Source: a virus. From it: 36,418 nt of DNA. A program made the position numbers and the translations under genes. This document shows, in pieces, positions 17,779 to 26,080 of this stretch (position 1 is its first letter; each line of letters begins with the position of its first letter). The stretch lies in the IMG/VR virus record IMGVR_UViG_3300030329_005367, positions 1 to 36,418 of that record; one strand, 5' to 3'. The notes under the pieces were generated by a model. The model did not search any database. It was not told the origin of the DNA and worked only from the letters and a program-made list of their open reading frames with translations.

Positions 17779-20769
17779 ATGAGTATTTGGACATGCGGTA
17801 TCCATGCTTTTGGTAAAAAGCGAGAAGATAAAATGTCTTCTAAGGATAAAAATGAAATTGCAAATAGAATGCAGAAAATTGCAGATGATTGGTCTAATTC
17901 AAAAAACAATAGATATAAAAATGTTAAAGATGCTAATTGGAATAATCATGAAACCTTTGAATGGCTTTGGGAAAAGTATACTCATAAACCTTTAAATCCT
18001 TCAGAATTTCCTGTTAATTTTAAAGACATTAGAAAGTTTGAAGCTGGACTAGACTATTATAATCAAAAAATATCTAGCCCAAGAGGTATATTTGCCTCTA
18101 AGTTTCATTTACCTAGAGCCGCAATGCAAAATGTACCTGAACTCAAAAAATTTGAAACAGAATTACTTAATGAAACATCATTTTATCGTGATTATTCTAA
18201 TGAAACTAATAGACAAGTAAATGACTTTTTAGATAGTTTTAAGAATTTTTCTCTTGAAGAAGGTGCGAAGCCTATGACAATCGACAGGTTAGGCAGCGCA
18301 GGGAGAAATGAGTTAGTAAAAATTCAAAAAGAATATGAATCTTTAAGACAGGCATGGTTAACATCTACCAATAAAGACCAAATTGCACGATTAAGCAAGG
18401 CTTTACGTGAAAATAGGGGGAAAGTAAGGGATTTTTATAATACAGGCTCTGGAGAGGCATTTAAGATAGTTAATAGTGTTTTGCAAGGAGCTGATATAGA
18501 TACTATTACAAGAGCTGATGGCAGCCCTATATCTAATTCTCAAAAAGCATCTTTAAATAAAATGCTTGATAATTATTTTATGATTCGTAAGGCTGGCGTA
18601 ACAGGCCTTGTAAGGGGTTTGCAGAAAATAAAAAGCTTAGCTAGAGATAAAAACCTACAATGGGTTGATGGGACTGTTAATCGCATTAATGGTCTTATAA
18701 AATCTATTGAATTTCAGCATATGGTAGATGAAAGTGGAACGGTTACTGATTATAAGAATTTACAATCAGAAAGAGATTTTTTAGAATTAGGATTTAAAGC
18801 TGATGATAGATATTCAAATAATGGAAATGTAAAATTTTCTAAACATTATATGTCCCAATATACGCTAGGAATTTTAAAAACAGTTAAAGATTTAGAGCAA
18901 TCTGTTCATGACAATAAGCTTTCTTTAGATCAGAAGATACAAACTGAAATTGATAGCTTTGAATCTATTGTAAATGTTGCAAAAAATAGATCTCCTATAT
19001 TAAATCCAGTATATGATAATGATCCTTATTTTTTCTTAAAAAAATATGTTAATGATGTAGGAGTGTTTAATTATAAAGCTCATGTTAAAAGCACATTTAA
19101 AAAAGCTGTAGATGCTATAACTAATGAACATTTAAATCCAGCAAAAGAAAAAGGTCGAGGAGATCTAGTTGAAACTGCTCAAGATATGAAGCAATTATTG
19201 CACGATGTTTATTCTGAAATACAGCATATGGATCCAAATATGGATAGTAATGTTAGTAACATGATGAGAATTATGACATCTGTTACCTATTTTAGATTGA
19301 TGGGTGGCAACGTAAGATCTGCCGCCAGAAATGCTACTCAAAGGTTATGGGAATGGGTTGAATTTGGTGGTAGAGCCGCTGCTCCATTTATAGGGCAAGC
19401 TCAAAGATGGTATGGGCAATCTGGTGGAGCTACGGAAAATGCATCTAAATTAGACAGGCAATTGAAAAGATTTGGACTTCAGTGGTTTGATGGGAAAAGT
19501 AAAGCTTCTAATGCTTGGGATGCTTTTAAAGGAAAAGATTCTGATATAAGCCAACAAAGTCGTGGAGCTTTAGAGCAATCTTATATGAAAGATAAAACTT
19601 TATATGTGGATGAAAATGGAGAACTTGCTATACGTGGTAAAGATAAAATATCAGAATCAGGAGCCAGAATAGCTGCTAACATAGCTGGTACTGCTGGAAA
19701 ACTTCATAAAATAGTTGAAGATTGGAACAGATCTAAAACTTTTAGAATAGGATTTTCTTTAGCTTATCAGAATTTACAATCAACAAGCAATACTTTTAAA
19801 GCTCAAGAAATTTTAAAAGGAGCTGCTGCTGATAAAATAATGGCTATAAAAGGTAAAGATTATCAAATTACATATAATGATTTGCAAGCAAAATATGGAG
19901 CAGATACTAGAAAAGTTATTGATAATTGGATAGAAAAACAAGCTGGACAAATGGCATATAATTCTACTTTAGATGTTCATTTCGAATATGCTAAATGGAA
20001 TAAAGCAAAAGCTATTAAAGCTACTAAAGAAAATACAAAAGCTGCTGGATTTGCTAAAATGGGACTTGGTCAGTTTGCACATTATCGTTTTAATATGATA
20101 AATTTAATGCATAGATGGTTTAGAGAAGCAGGTATATCTATAAAGGCTGGGGATTTTAGAAGTGAAGAGCTTATGAGGCCTTTACGATATGGAATAGTAC
20201 AATCTATGTTATTTGGCGCAACAATTGCTGCAAGGACTAATTTTCAAAAATTAGCTCCAGATGAAACTAAAGAATTTTCAAAAACAGTTTATACTTGGCT
20301 TACTACTGATAGAAATGATCCTGAGCAATTAAAGAAATTAGATAAAGCTACATATGGACAAGGAGGTTTTTATTTTTTAGGGCCTAATGTCAATTATGGT
20401 ATGAGCTTATATGAATTAATAACACATTCATCTATGGGTGAAAGGAAAGATGAACGTACTCAATTTGCTCATATGGAATCTATTAAAAAAGGCATTAAAA
20501 GAGATAAAAATCAAGAATTATATGAAAAACTTGCTGTAATTAATTCTCAATTGGCAAGAAGCACAGCTTATACTTATGAAGTTTTAAAAGGAGGCGGAGG
20601 ATTAAAGGATGCTATATATTTAGAATTAGGACTGTTTCCTGACAAAGAGCAAAAAGAACATTCTAAATGGCTTTGGCGTACCAAAAAGAAAAAAAGAAAA
20701 AAGCTTATTAAAAAAACCACTAGCGCTTATGATAGAGATGCAGCAATTAGCGCATTATCAGGACTATAG
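17779..20769 (+). CDS. Large ejection-type virion protein (996 aa)
   Basis: This is the last gene of the left late block, 3 nt after the giant polymerase-like gene, with AAGGAATTAATAA before the ATG. It is long, helical and basic overall. The C-terminal third carries amphipathic and small-residue stretches (RPLRYGIVQSMLFGATIAAR; TYGQGGFYFLGPNVNYGMSL) like the ends of large polyvalent or internal virion proteins. The last 30 residues are very basic (WLWRTKKKKRKKLIKK). Its role could be DNA or polymerase delivery through the envelope, or structural support in the virion core. No catalytic motif recognised. Confidence 0.55.
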   Translation: MSIWTCGIHAFGKKREDKMSSKDKNEIANRMQKIADDWSNSKNNRYKNVKDANWNNHETFEWLWEKYTHKPLNPSEFPVNFKDIRKFEAGLDYYNQKISSPRGIFASKFHLPRAAMQNVPELKKFETELLNETSFYRDYSNETNRQVNDFLDSFKNFSLEEGAKPMTIDRLGSAGRNELVKIQKEYESLRQAWLTSTNKDQIARLSKALRENRGKVRDFYNTGSGEAFKIVNSVLQGADIDTITRADGSPISNSQKASLNKMLDNYFMIRKAGVTGLVRGLQKIKSLARDKNLQWVDGTVNRINGLIKSIEFQHMVDESGTVTDYKNLQSERDFLELGFKADDRYSNNGNVKFSKHYMSQYTLGILKTVKDLEQSVHDNKLSLDQKIQTEIDSFESIVNVAKNRSPILNPVYDNDPYFFLKKYVNDVGVFNYKAHVKSTFKKAVDAITNEHLNPAKEKGRGDLVETAQDMKQLLHDVYSEIQHMDPNMDSNVSNMMRIMTSVTYFRLMGGNVRSAARNATQRLWEWVEFGGRAAAPFIGQAQRWYGQSGGATENASKLDRQLKRFGLQWFDGKSKASNAWDAFKGKDSDISQQSRGALEQSYMKDKTLYVDENGELAIRGKDKISESGARIAANIAGTAGKLHKIVEDWNRSKTFRIGFSLAYQNLQSTSNTFKAQEILKGAAADKIMAIKGKDYQITYNDLQAKYGADTRKVIDNWIEKQAGQMAYNSTLDVHFEYAKWNKAKAIKATKENTKAAGFAKMGLGQFAHYRFNMINLMHRWFREAGISIKAGDFRSEELMRPLRYGIVQSMLFGATIAARTNFQKLAPDETKEFSKTVYTWLTTDRNDPEQLKKLDKATYGQGGFYFLGPNVNYGMSLYELITHSSMGERKDERTQFAHMESIKKGIKRDKNQELYEKLAVINSQLARSTAYTYEVLKGGGGLKDAIYLELGLFPDKEQKEHSKWLWRTKKKKRKKLIKKTTSAYDRDAAISALSGL

Positions 20770-20801
20770 GGAGGCTAATGCCCCCCTTTGCCTTTTATTT
20801 T
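20769..20801 (+). terminator. Terminator at the end of the late operon
   Basis: GGGAGGC (20769-20775), loop TAAT and GCCCCCC (20780-20786) form a strong hairpin with one A/C mismatch. A T-rich tract (TTTGCCTTTTATTTT) follows on the + strand. It starts at the last base of the 996-aa gene. The - strand side has no T-tract. It lies in the short convergent zone, and the last early gene runs into it from the other side. Confidence 0.7.
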
Positions 20802-20915
20802 AGAGTTAATTAAACTAATAATATAGTCTAATTTGCTATTTATTTCTTTAATTTCATTAGGATTGTTTTTGTTTTTATTATTATATGATTTTCTAGATAT
20901 CAACTGTGTTCCCAC
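20775..20915 (-). CDS. Small Asn/Lys-rich protein, last early gene
   Basis: This 46-aa frame starts at GTG (overlapping the TAG of the resolvase by one base) with a strong GGAGG 7 nt upstream. It has a polar Asn/Lys-rich N-terminal half, then an amphipathic helix (IKEINSKLDYIISLINSKIK), and ends KGKGGH. Its final codons lie inside the late-operon terminator hairpin. SD and coupling make it a credible gene. Function unknown. Confidence 0.55.
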   Translation of the reverse strand: MGTQLISRKSYNNKNKNNPNEIKEINSKLDYIISLINSKIKGKGGH

Positions 20916-21241
20916 TATCTTTCCTCCACCATTCTATTTGTAAATTGATACTCTAACCAATCTTCAAGCCTAAGAATAACCAATGTTTCTCCTCTATCTT
21001 GTTTACATATCACAGCATCTACGTGTTCTGATGGTTGTAGGAAGGAAGCAAGTTTTTTTCTACATTTTGCCTGTATCTTAATTTCAGGATCTTTACCTAT
21101 AACTAGGTCAACTTCTTCATGCATTCCTAAGGCAGCACCATTACTGCCCCATGCTCTTTTTGCTGTTAATCCAGACTGGATTGCTTTATTTACTATTTCT
21201 CTCTCAAACCGATTGCCTTTTGCTTTGCTTGGACTTGGCAT
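20915..21241 (-). CDS. Hjc-like Holliday junction resolvase (PDDEXK fold)
   Basis: This 108-aa protein has the layout of archaeal-type Hjc resolvases seen in many phages: KGNRFEREIV near the N-terminus (acidic E13 or E15), then EEVDLVIG with D45, then IQAKCRKK with K59. The usual E-x-K of the fold is Q57-x-K59 here, an unusual substitution at a metal-binding position. It would cut branched DNA during recombination and before packaging, working downstream of the ERF annealing protein. The start has GGAG 7 nt upstream and lies inside the 3' end of the previous gene. Confidence 0.75.
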   Translation of the reverse strand: MPSPSKAKGNRFEREIVNKAIQSGLTAKRAWGSNGAALGMHEEVDLVIGKDPEIKIQAKCRKKLASFLQPSEHVDAVICKQDRGETLVILRLEDWLEYQFTNRMVEER

Positions 21242-21494
21242 TTGGAAACTCCTTATTTAAAAATTGTTTATATCTTTCTATAGCTCTTTCAGCTCCTTCA
21301 CTAATTTCTTGCAACCTTTTATTATTGTTTAGATTTTGCTCAGGCTCAGGAGTAATTACAGGCTCTTTATATTGAGCTAATTTATATTCTAAATCTGTTA
21401 TTATATCCATAAGCCTTTCATTGTGATCAGTTAATACATCCACTTTTTCTAAAGCAATTTCAAAGTTTTCTTGCAAACTACCACTTTTAATCAT
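21204..21494 (-). CDS. Coiled-coil protein of unknown function
   Basis: This 96-aa protein starts in an ATGA overlap with the upstream gene; GGAGG lies about 11 nt before the ATG. It has helical N- and C-terminal parts (VLTDHNERLMDIITDLEYKL; QEISEGAERAIERYKQFL) joined by a Pro/Glu linker, and a basic tail (KSKQSKRQ). It resembles small coiled-coil scaffolds more than an enzyme. Its 3' end overlaps the resolvase gene by 38 nt, so they are co-expressed. Confidence 0.5.
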   Translation of the reverse strand: MIKSGSLQENFEIALEKVDVLTDHNERLMDIITDLEYKLAQYKEPVITPEPEQNLNNNKRLQEISEGAERAIERYKQFLNKEFPNAKSKQSKRQSV

Positions 21495-21700
21495 AGACCC
21501 ATCCTCCCCATAACTCTTTTAAGCTTTTGATTCATATCTTCTATAGCAAGTTCTAATTCGTTAATTCTCTTGCTAACATTAGCCAATTCATTCCCAATAT
21601 ATTCAACATCCTTGTCTTTTTTAGGAGTTTTTGGTGGTGGAGGAGTTTCTACCACTATACTTTTAGGTTTTTCTTTTACTGTTTTTGCTTTTCCAGCCAT
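21491..21700 (-). CDS. Small protein with Pro-rich linker and C-terminal coiled coil
   Basis: This 69-aa protein has a basic N-terminus (AGKAKTVKEKPK), a Pro-rich linker (VETPPPPKTPKKDK), then a heptad-like helix (ELANVSKRINELELAIEDMN) that should form a coiled coil. The basic N-terminus could contact nucleic acid and the coil could oligomerise. It overlaps the genes on both sides. No family recognised. Confidence 0.5.
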   Translation of the reverse strand: MAGKAKTVKEKPKSIVVETPPPPKTPKKDKDVEYIGNELANVSKRINELELAIEDMNQKLKRVMGRMGL

Positions 21701-21912
21701 TGTTTTGTCCTTTCATCTATTATTGTTTCTAATTTTACACGTTTACTTCCATGCTCTCTTATAGCACATTTTTTACATATTCTGTATTCTTGATATGGAT
21801 GCTTTGGTAGTATCTGAAAATTACCCCATATATATACATCCTGATTCTTAAAAGAATGACACATATGACATTTAAAACTAGCTTTTGGCAATTTTGCATT
21901 TATACCATACAT
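21676..21912 (-). CDS. Small zinc-finger-like protein
   Basis: This 78-aa protein has CHMC near residues 15-18 and CKKC near residues 46-49. The two C-x2-C knuckles are about 30 residues apart and probably bind one zinc ion. The C-terminus is a charged helix (IIDERTKQWLEKQKQ). The start overlaps the preceding stop by one base. Such phage zinc knuckles often bind DNA, RNA or a host protein; the partner is unknown. Confidence 0.55.
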   Translation of the reverse strand: MYGINAKLPKASFKCHMCHSFKNQDVYIWGNFQILPKHPYQEYRICKKCAIREHGSKRVKLETIIDERTKQWLEKQKQ

Positions 21913-22262
21913 TATTTACCCCATAACTTTCTATTAACAATTAAAGCCATTACAGCATAGTTAGCTATATCTATAAAAGTATCTTCTAAACTTTCATTCT
22001 TAGGATCTTTATTATTCATAGTAAGATTAATCAATCTTTGGGTTTTATCGTTAATTCTAACAGAAAGGGCTAATAAAGAGCGTTTTACCTTCTCATCAGT
22101 GTCTACCACGTCAGAGCCCATTCCTATGTTTGTAGGGCCATAATCAGACTGTTTCATACAAAATAGCTGTAACATGTCATGTGTTATATGTTCAAACTCA
22201 CTTATCATTTCAGGATATATTTTTTCCATTTCTATATAAGAATCTGCACATTCGTATTTCAT
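21912..22262 (-). CDS. DUF1599 / Nmad1-like protein
   Basis: This 116-aa helical protein carries the pattern of the nucleotide-modification-associated domain 1 / DUF1599 group: KQSDYGPTNIG, then SLLALSVRINDKTQRLINL, then NESLEDTFIDIANYAVMAL. These proteins are common in phages and are linked to nucleotide or DNA modification pathways by gene neighbourhood; a biochemical role is not settled. No modification enzyme is visible in this window. The start has AAAGGAG 6 nt upstream and follows a structured intercistronic element. Confidence 0.65.
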   Translation of the reverse strand: MKYECADSYIEMEKIYPEMISEFEHITHDMLQLFCMKQSDYGPTNIGMGSDVVDTDEKVKRSLLALSVRINDKTQRLINLTMNNKDPKNESLEDTFIDIANYAVMALIVNRKLWGK

Positions 22263-22280
22263 TTATTTCTCCTTTAATAT

Positions 22281-22358
22281 TAAGGGGGCAGCTAGTTGGA
22301 TCAGTGTGAATACACTATGCTATGATCTGTTCTATCAAGGTTGAAGCGTACCCCCTTA
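22281..22358 (-). promoter_or_regulatory. Structured intercistronic RNA element
   Basis: An 8-bp stem closes the element (TAAGGGGG 22281-22288 with CCCCCTTA 22351-22358 on the + strand). Read as - strand RNA, it encloses a short hairpin TGAT/ATCA and a second hairpin AGTGT-ATTC-ACACT. It begins 6 nt after the stop of the upstream gene and ends 18 nt before the next ATG. No T-tract follows, and the SD of the next gene sits in the gap. Confidence 0.65.
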
Positions 22359-22364
22359 TAGTTA

Positions 22365-23153
22365 TTATGCTACGGCTTTACACAAGCCATCTACAATTAT
22401 CTGATTTTGATTATAAGATGCAACTGTAGGATTTTCTTTATGCCAAAGTATATCTGTTCCAGCATTTAAAAGTTCCCATCCATTGTAATCTACTTTCTTA
22501 GATGTATATTTATCAATCAATTGACCCCATAGTCCAACAGGTAAGTCAGATAGATAAGAATGTCTTAATTCAGAAAGCTTTTTCATATCTATATTAAGAT
22601 TGTTTAATTTTCTAAGACTAGATATAAATTCGTCTATCTTATAACTTCCATTGGATATATTATTAAGGTTAGTGACGATTTGCTTTAAATTTTCATCCCA
22701 ATTCTCAGATGTAGGTTCATGCTTAAATCTATATGTGCTGAAATGATCTTTACTCATCATTCCATTAGTGCATACTAATCTAAATAACATTAGAGAGTAT
22801 CCAAAGGATCTACTTCCGTCATAACTATTCCAGAATTGCATTCCTAAAGCCACATCATCATCAACATCTATGCTTCCAACAACTTCAGGTGATCTCATAG
22901 AATATATATACTGTCTTCCATTAAAGAAAGTTTTATCATGTACAAATTCTATATCACATTCTTCAGCTACTTGTTTTGCAGCTTTTTTCACTTCTTCATT
23001 TGGTAACAACATATAGCTACTACCAACAACTCCACATTCTTTCCAGTCAGCAACCATAGTTGGACTTGGATGATTCATTTGAACCGAAAATGCAGATGAT
23101 TTTACGCCATTATAATCTAATGGTACTTTTCTTATTGGTAAATAAGGGTTCAT
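22365..23153 (-). CDS. DUF932 (TIGR03299-type) phage/plasmid protein
   Basis: This 262-aa protein has hallmarks of the DUF932 family found on phages and plasmids: an early VPLDYNGVKS segment, GSSYMLLPNEEV, and the central block GMQFWNSYDGSRSFGYSLMLFRLVCTNGM, here split by a phage-typical spacer. Its length is typical for smaller family members. The role is unknown, though it usually sits among replication and recombination genes as here. It overlaps the end of the preceding small gene by 4 nt (ATGA), with GGAG upstream. The next gene downstream is separated by a structured element. Confidence 0.65.
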   Translation of the reverse strand: MNPYLPIRKVPLDYNGVKSSAFSVQMNHPSPTMVADWKECGVVGSSYMLLPNEEVKKAAKQVAEECDIEFVHDKTFFNGRQYIYSMRSPEVVGSIDVDDDVALGMQFWNSYDGSRSFGYSLMLFRLVCTNGMMSKDHFSTYRFKHEPTSENWDENLKQIVTNLNNISNGSYKIDEFISSLRKLNNLNIDMKKLSELRHSYLSDLPVGLWGQLIDKYTSKKVDYNGWELLNAGTDILWHKENPTVASYNQNQIIVDGLCKAVA

Positions 23154-23299
23154 GGGGTCTCCTTTATTAATTGTTTAATTTTATGTATTTCTTGCTCTAA
23201 TAGCTCTATTGTCCTTCTAGTATGTTCTCTAAAAGCATTCATACCTTCTTTCCAATCAGCTTCAGCAGCCATTTTATTTGTTCTATCATGTGACATCAT
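23150..23299 (-). CDS. Small charged helical protein
   Basis: This 49-aa frame fills the space between two recognised genes. It starts at ATG 23299 (or the adjacent ATG at 23296) in an ATGA overlap with the upstream stop, with GGAG upstream, and ends in an ATGA overlap with the DUF932-like gene. It is one long amphipathic helix (TRRTIELLEQEIHKIKQLIK). The double coupling supports translation. Function unknown. Confidence 0.55.
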   Translation of the reverse strand: MMSHDRTNKMAAEADWKEGMNAFREHTRRTIELLEQEIHKIKQLIKETP

Positions 23300-23484
23300 C
23301 TTAATTTCTCCCTAAATATAGCTTTATATCCTTGTTCATCAGTTTTTATCACTACCCTTTTATTTATTGCCTTTGAAATCCGATCTTTTTCAATAAGCAT
23401 CCATTCAAGAGTAGTGATATATTTACCTTTAAACCATGTTTCATCTTCAGGATTAAGCCAAACTGTTACCTGTATCATATTCAT
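23296..23484 (-). CDS. Small protein of unknown function
   Basis: This 62-aa protein starts in an ATGA overlap with the primase-helicase stop. It opens with a beta-like hydrophobic strand (MIQVTVWLNPEDETWFKG) and continues with mixed helix and strand ending in KAIFREKLR. No cysteines or membrane segment. Tight coupling to the replication protein suggests an accessory role. No family recognised. Confidence 0.5.
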   Translation of the reverse strand: MNMIQVTVWLNPEDETWFKGKYITTLEWMLIEKDRISKAINKRVVIKTDEQGYKAIFREKLR

Positions 23485-25217
23485 CCTATGCTTGCTCCAT
23501 TTACATTAAGTTCTAAGTTTAAGCTTTCTTTCTCTCTATTTGCAGTACATTGAATCTTTAAGTATTTAATCAAGTTCTTTTCATCCTTATAAGGAGTTAG
23601 AGATAAGACTTTATTAGCGTTATAACCTACACGAAATGAGCCTTTAGCAGATGTAATATCCATTCCTTCATGAAATGCTTGCTTTGTTATTTCAGATACG
23701 GCAAATACTACTACATTATTCTGAATTGCAAGTTCCATTAAAGCTTGTGATACTTCTTCTACTTTCATGTTATTATCTGATTTTTGAGATCTGAATAATC
23801 CCATATGATCAACAACAACTATTTCTGGCTTATATGGTAGCATCATTATACGTTTATTTAATTCATGAGCATAACATGGACTATAATCTATGGTTAACCA
23901 TTGTTGAAAGTCTTCAGTTATACTTTTAGCATGATCTATATAATGAGCCTTAAGATCTTCTTCAGACCAGCCTTTTTCCATCATTACAAATCTCATCCAC
24001 ATTTGCCTAGCAGACATTTCCATCTCTATAAAATATGTCTTTCTTTTGAGTTTATTAACCCAATTTTGTAATAACATAGTTTTCATAGATTTAGGTGGAG
24101 CTTGTAATATCACAACTTCACCTGGATATATAGGAAAAGATTGATTGTAGAATTTACCTATATCTATAGGATCATGGTCTCTTGTGAGAAATTCTATCAA
24201 TTCTTTATCCATGGAATTTGCATCCATTAGATTTTGTGATTTTTTTGATTTGTATAATCTACATGTAGACTGACAATGATTGTCCATATGTGTGTCAGTA
24301 CAACCATAGTTATAACCATTGCCATTATGTCCTTCATAGCAATCAGTAACTATTTTATCCATTTCTGCTTTAGTAAATGGATGAGAAGAAAGATCTACTC
24401 TTTGTCTCCAATCTTCCATAATTAATCTGACAATATGTTCAGGATATCTCCATCTTAAGTAGCCTGATATTCTTAAAGCTATTTGATGTCTAGATCCTTG
24501 AGCTGTTCCAGTCATCATAGTCTGAATACATGGATACCAAATAGGGTCTGGATTTCTGCCAAGTGTAACAGTCTCAAACTCTTTATCACTAGCTATAGCT
24601 TTACGATTCAATACGTCAAATACAGGTTCACATTCTAATGTAGTCCATTTATATTTAGACCTTTGTGTTTTTGCTATTTCTTGTATATTTGTTATTGAAT
24701 TATGTAATTCGTTATGTTCTAATGGTATTTTAAAGAGGTTTGATTTACTATTTTTGGTATTAACTACTCTGATAAGTCTTGTTTTATCAGATACAGATAT
24801 ATCTGCATATTCATATATACCTCTAGCTTGTAATTCATCTTTAACTTTTAAATGTAAGTCAGGTGCAGGATTCCATCTAAATGCAGATCCAGGTATGCCT
24901 ATATGAAAACCAGTACCTGAAAAGTATATTTGATATGGTATACATAGATCATCTAGTAATATTGTTAAGCCAATAGCTTTTTCTTTGGCTTTAGTAGGGT
25001 TTTCTCCATCGACATCAAGAAGAAATTCGTCAGGCATATATAACATTCCATCATATGAAGCAAGAGTTCCTTTTTCTTTTACATAGTCAATTACATGACC
25101 ATCATAATCCCATAGGGACATAAAAGTATCTTGTTCTATACCTATCCACTTCTCAACATCTTGAACATCACCAAAATGGTGTCTATTAGACAAACCAAAT
25201 GCGTATTCTTTTATCAT
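23481..25217 (-). CDS. Primase-helicase: AEP-type primase fused to a RecA/DnaB-like helicase
   Basis: This 578-aa protein has an archaeo-eukaryotic-type primase half: FLLDVDGE (D68, D70 metal-binding pair), SGTGFHIGIPG at 100-110 with the catalytic His, and RLIRV near 147. Four cysteines follow (C230, C306, C315, C319), spaced like a primase zinc or Fe-S site. The C-terminal half is a RecA-fold ATPase: P-loop position 373-380 reads APPKSMKT and Walker B is IVVVDH at 466-471. The P-loop lacks both usual glycines but keeps K379 and T380. It would unwind the fork and lay primers. The start has AAGGAG 6 nt upstream. No DNA polymerase is visible nearby. Confidence 0.8.
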   Translation of the reverse strand: MIKEYAFGLSNRHHFGDVQDVEKWIGIEQDTFMSLWDYDGHVIDYVKEKGTLASYDGMLYMPDEFLLDVDGENPTKAKEKAIGLTILLDDLCIPYQIYFSGTGFHIGIPGSAFRWNPAPDLHLKVKDELQARGIYEYADISVSDKTRLIRVVNTKNSKSNLFKIPLEHNELHNSITNIQEIAKTQRSKYKWTTLECEPVFDVLNRKAIASDKEFETVTLGRNPDPIWYPCIQTMMTGTAQGSRHQIALRISGYLRWRYPEHIVRLIMEDWRQRVDLSSHPFTKAEMDKIVTDCYEGHNGNGYNYGCTDTHMDNHCQSTCRLYKSKKSQNLMDANSMDKELIEFLTRDHDPIDIGKFYNQSFPIYPGEVVILQAPPKSMKTMLLQNWVNKLKRKTYFIEMEMSARQMWMRFVMMEKGWSEEDLKAHYIDHAKSITEDFQQWLTIDYSPCYAHELNKRIMMLPYKPEIVVVDHMGLFRSQKSDNNMKVEEVSQALMELAIQNNVVVFAVSEITKQAFHEGMDITSAKGSFRVGYNANKVLSLTPYKDEKNLIKYLKIQCTANREKESLNLELNVNGASIG

Positions 25218-25226
25218 TTTCTCTCC

Positions 25227-25520
25227 TTAAAGAGCATATTTCCAGCAATAATTAACTTTGCCGTATTTACCCTTTCGCTTAGTTGAAGTTTTTTCTAATG
25301 CTTCTATTTCAGTTAGATTACTTATAGATCTTCTAATAGATGTTATTGGATAATCTTTACCATAATCATGTTTGAGGATATTTTGTATATCAAATGGCGT
25401 AAATGTCATATCTTGATTTCTTGCAAACAATAATAATATCATTTCGTCTTGATTTGCTGTTTCTATCCAAGAGTTTTTGAGTTCTTCACCTTCTTGGTGT
25501 GTAGTATTATAAAATGTCAT
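25227..25520 (-). CDS. Winged-helix DNA-binding protein
   Basis: This 97-aa protein has the order of a winged helix-turn-helix: FTPFDIQNILKHD (helix 2), YPITSIRRSISNLTEIEAL (recognition helix) and KRKGKYGKVNYCWKY (beta wing). It sits 9 nt upstream of the primase-helicase and overlaps the preceding 57-aa gene by ATGA. It may load the helicase or bind an origin, as small wHTH proteins beside phage replication genes often do, or regulate transcription. The role is inferred from fold and place. Confidence 0.65.
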   Translation of the reverse strand: MTFYNTTHQEGEELKNSWIETANQDEMILLLFARNQDMTFTPFDIQNILKHDYGKDYPITSIRRSISNLTEIEALEKTSTKRKGKYGKVNYCWKYAL

Positions 25521-25690
25521 GATTTATCTCCTAAAAATTGTTTAGATTTTTTAACTAATATTGATTCAGCTTCTGTTAAATCACTATCCATATATTCAAC
25601 CCACATTTTTAACAATTCAGTAGAATATTCAAGTCTACTTATAGCTTTATATAGTTCATTTGCGATTTCTTTTGGTATTTTAGTTGCCAT
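25517..25690 (-). CDS. Small helical protein
   Basis: This 57-aa frame starts at ATG with GGAG 4-5 nt upstream and ends in an ATGA overlap with the winged-helix gene. It is entirely helical by composition (IPKEIANELYKAISRLEYST; DSDLTEAESILVKKSK). It is the first cistron after a structured intercistronic element, and the 17-nt distance from that element supports this start. No family recognised. Confidence 0.55.
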   Translation of the reverse strand: MATKIPKEIANELYKAISRLEYSTELLKMWVEYMDSDLTEAESILVKKSKQFLGDKS

Positions 25691-25707
25691 AATGTCTCCA
25701 AATTAAA

Positions 25708-25803
25708 TGAGAGAGACCACGCTTAACTAGCACTCTAGATATGAACGCAATACCTTGTGGTCTAGTATATTAACGAATGGTGGTTTTAGCCGTAACTCTC
25801 TCA
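25708..25803 (-). promoter_or_regulatory. Structured intercistronic RNA element
   Basis: An 8-bp closing stem (TGAGAGAG 25708-25715 with CTCTCTCA 25796-25803 on +) surrounds about 80 nt with several possible internal helices, such as CTAGA/TCTAG. The - strand carries the purine arm first. It begins 6 nt after the stop of the 85-aa gene and ends 17 nt before the next ATG. Its interior contains CTAGACC, also found in hairpin loops at 30203-30210 and 30251-30258. Confidence 0.65.
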
Positions 25804-25809
25804 ATTGAT

Positions 25810-26067
25810 TTACTTAAGAGCTAATACATTTTTAGAAGCAGCTTTAGATGTACTTGTTTGCATCTTTGCAGCTTCAAGTTTTAGCTTACTAACAGATATA
25901 AGATTATTACATATCTTGCTAATAGCACTAGCTTCTTGAGTTGTAAATCTTCCATCCTGATGGATTAAAGATCTTAATACAGTTGAAACATCTGTACCCA
26001 TATCATCAATTCCGTTATAAGTTAGAGGTTTTACTGTTCTTTTTGTTGTTTTGTTCGCTTTTTTCAT
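25810..26067 (-). CDS. Small basic protein of unknown function
   Basis: This 85-aa protein has a Lys/Thr-rich basic N-terminus (KKANKTTKRTVK) and a helical core (STVLRSLIHQDGRFTTQEAS; AISKICNNLISVSKLKLE). AAGGAG lies 6 nt before the ATG and 13 nt separate it from the SSB-like gene upstream. A nucleic acid accessory role is possible from charge and neighbours only. Confidence 0.5.
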   Translation of the reverse strand: MKKANKTTKRTVKPLTYNGIDDMGTDVSTVLRSLIHQDGRFTTQEASAISKICNNLISVSKLKLEAAKMQTSTSKAASKNVLALK

Positions 26068-26080
26068 TTATTCTCCTTGA

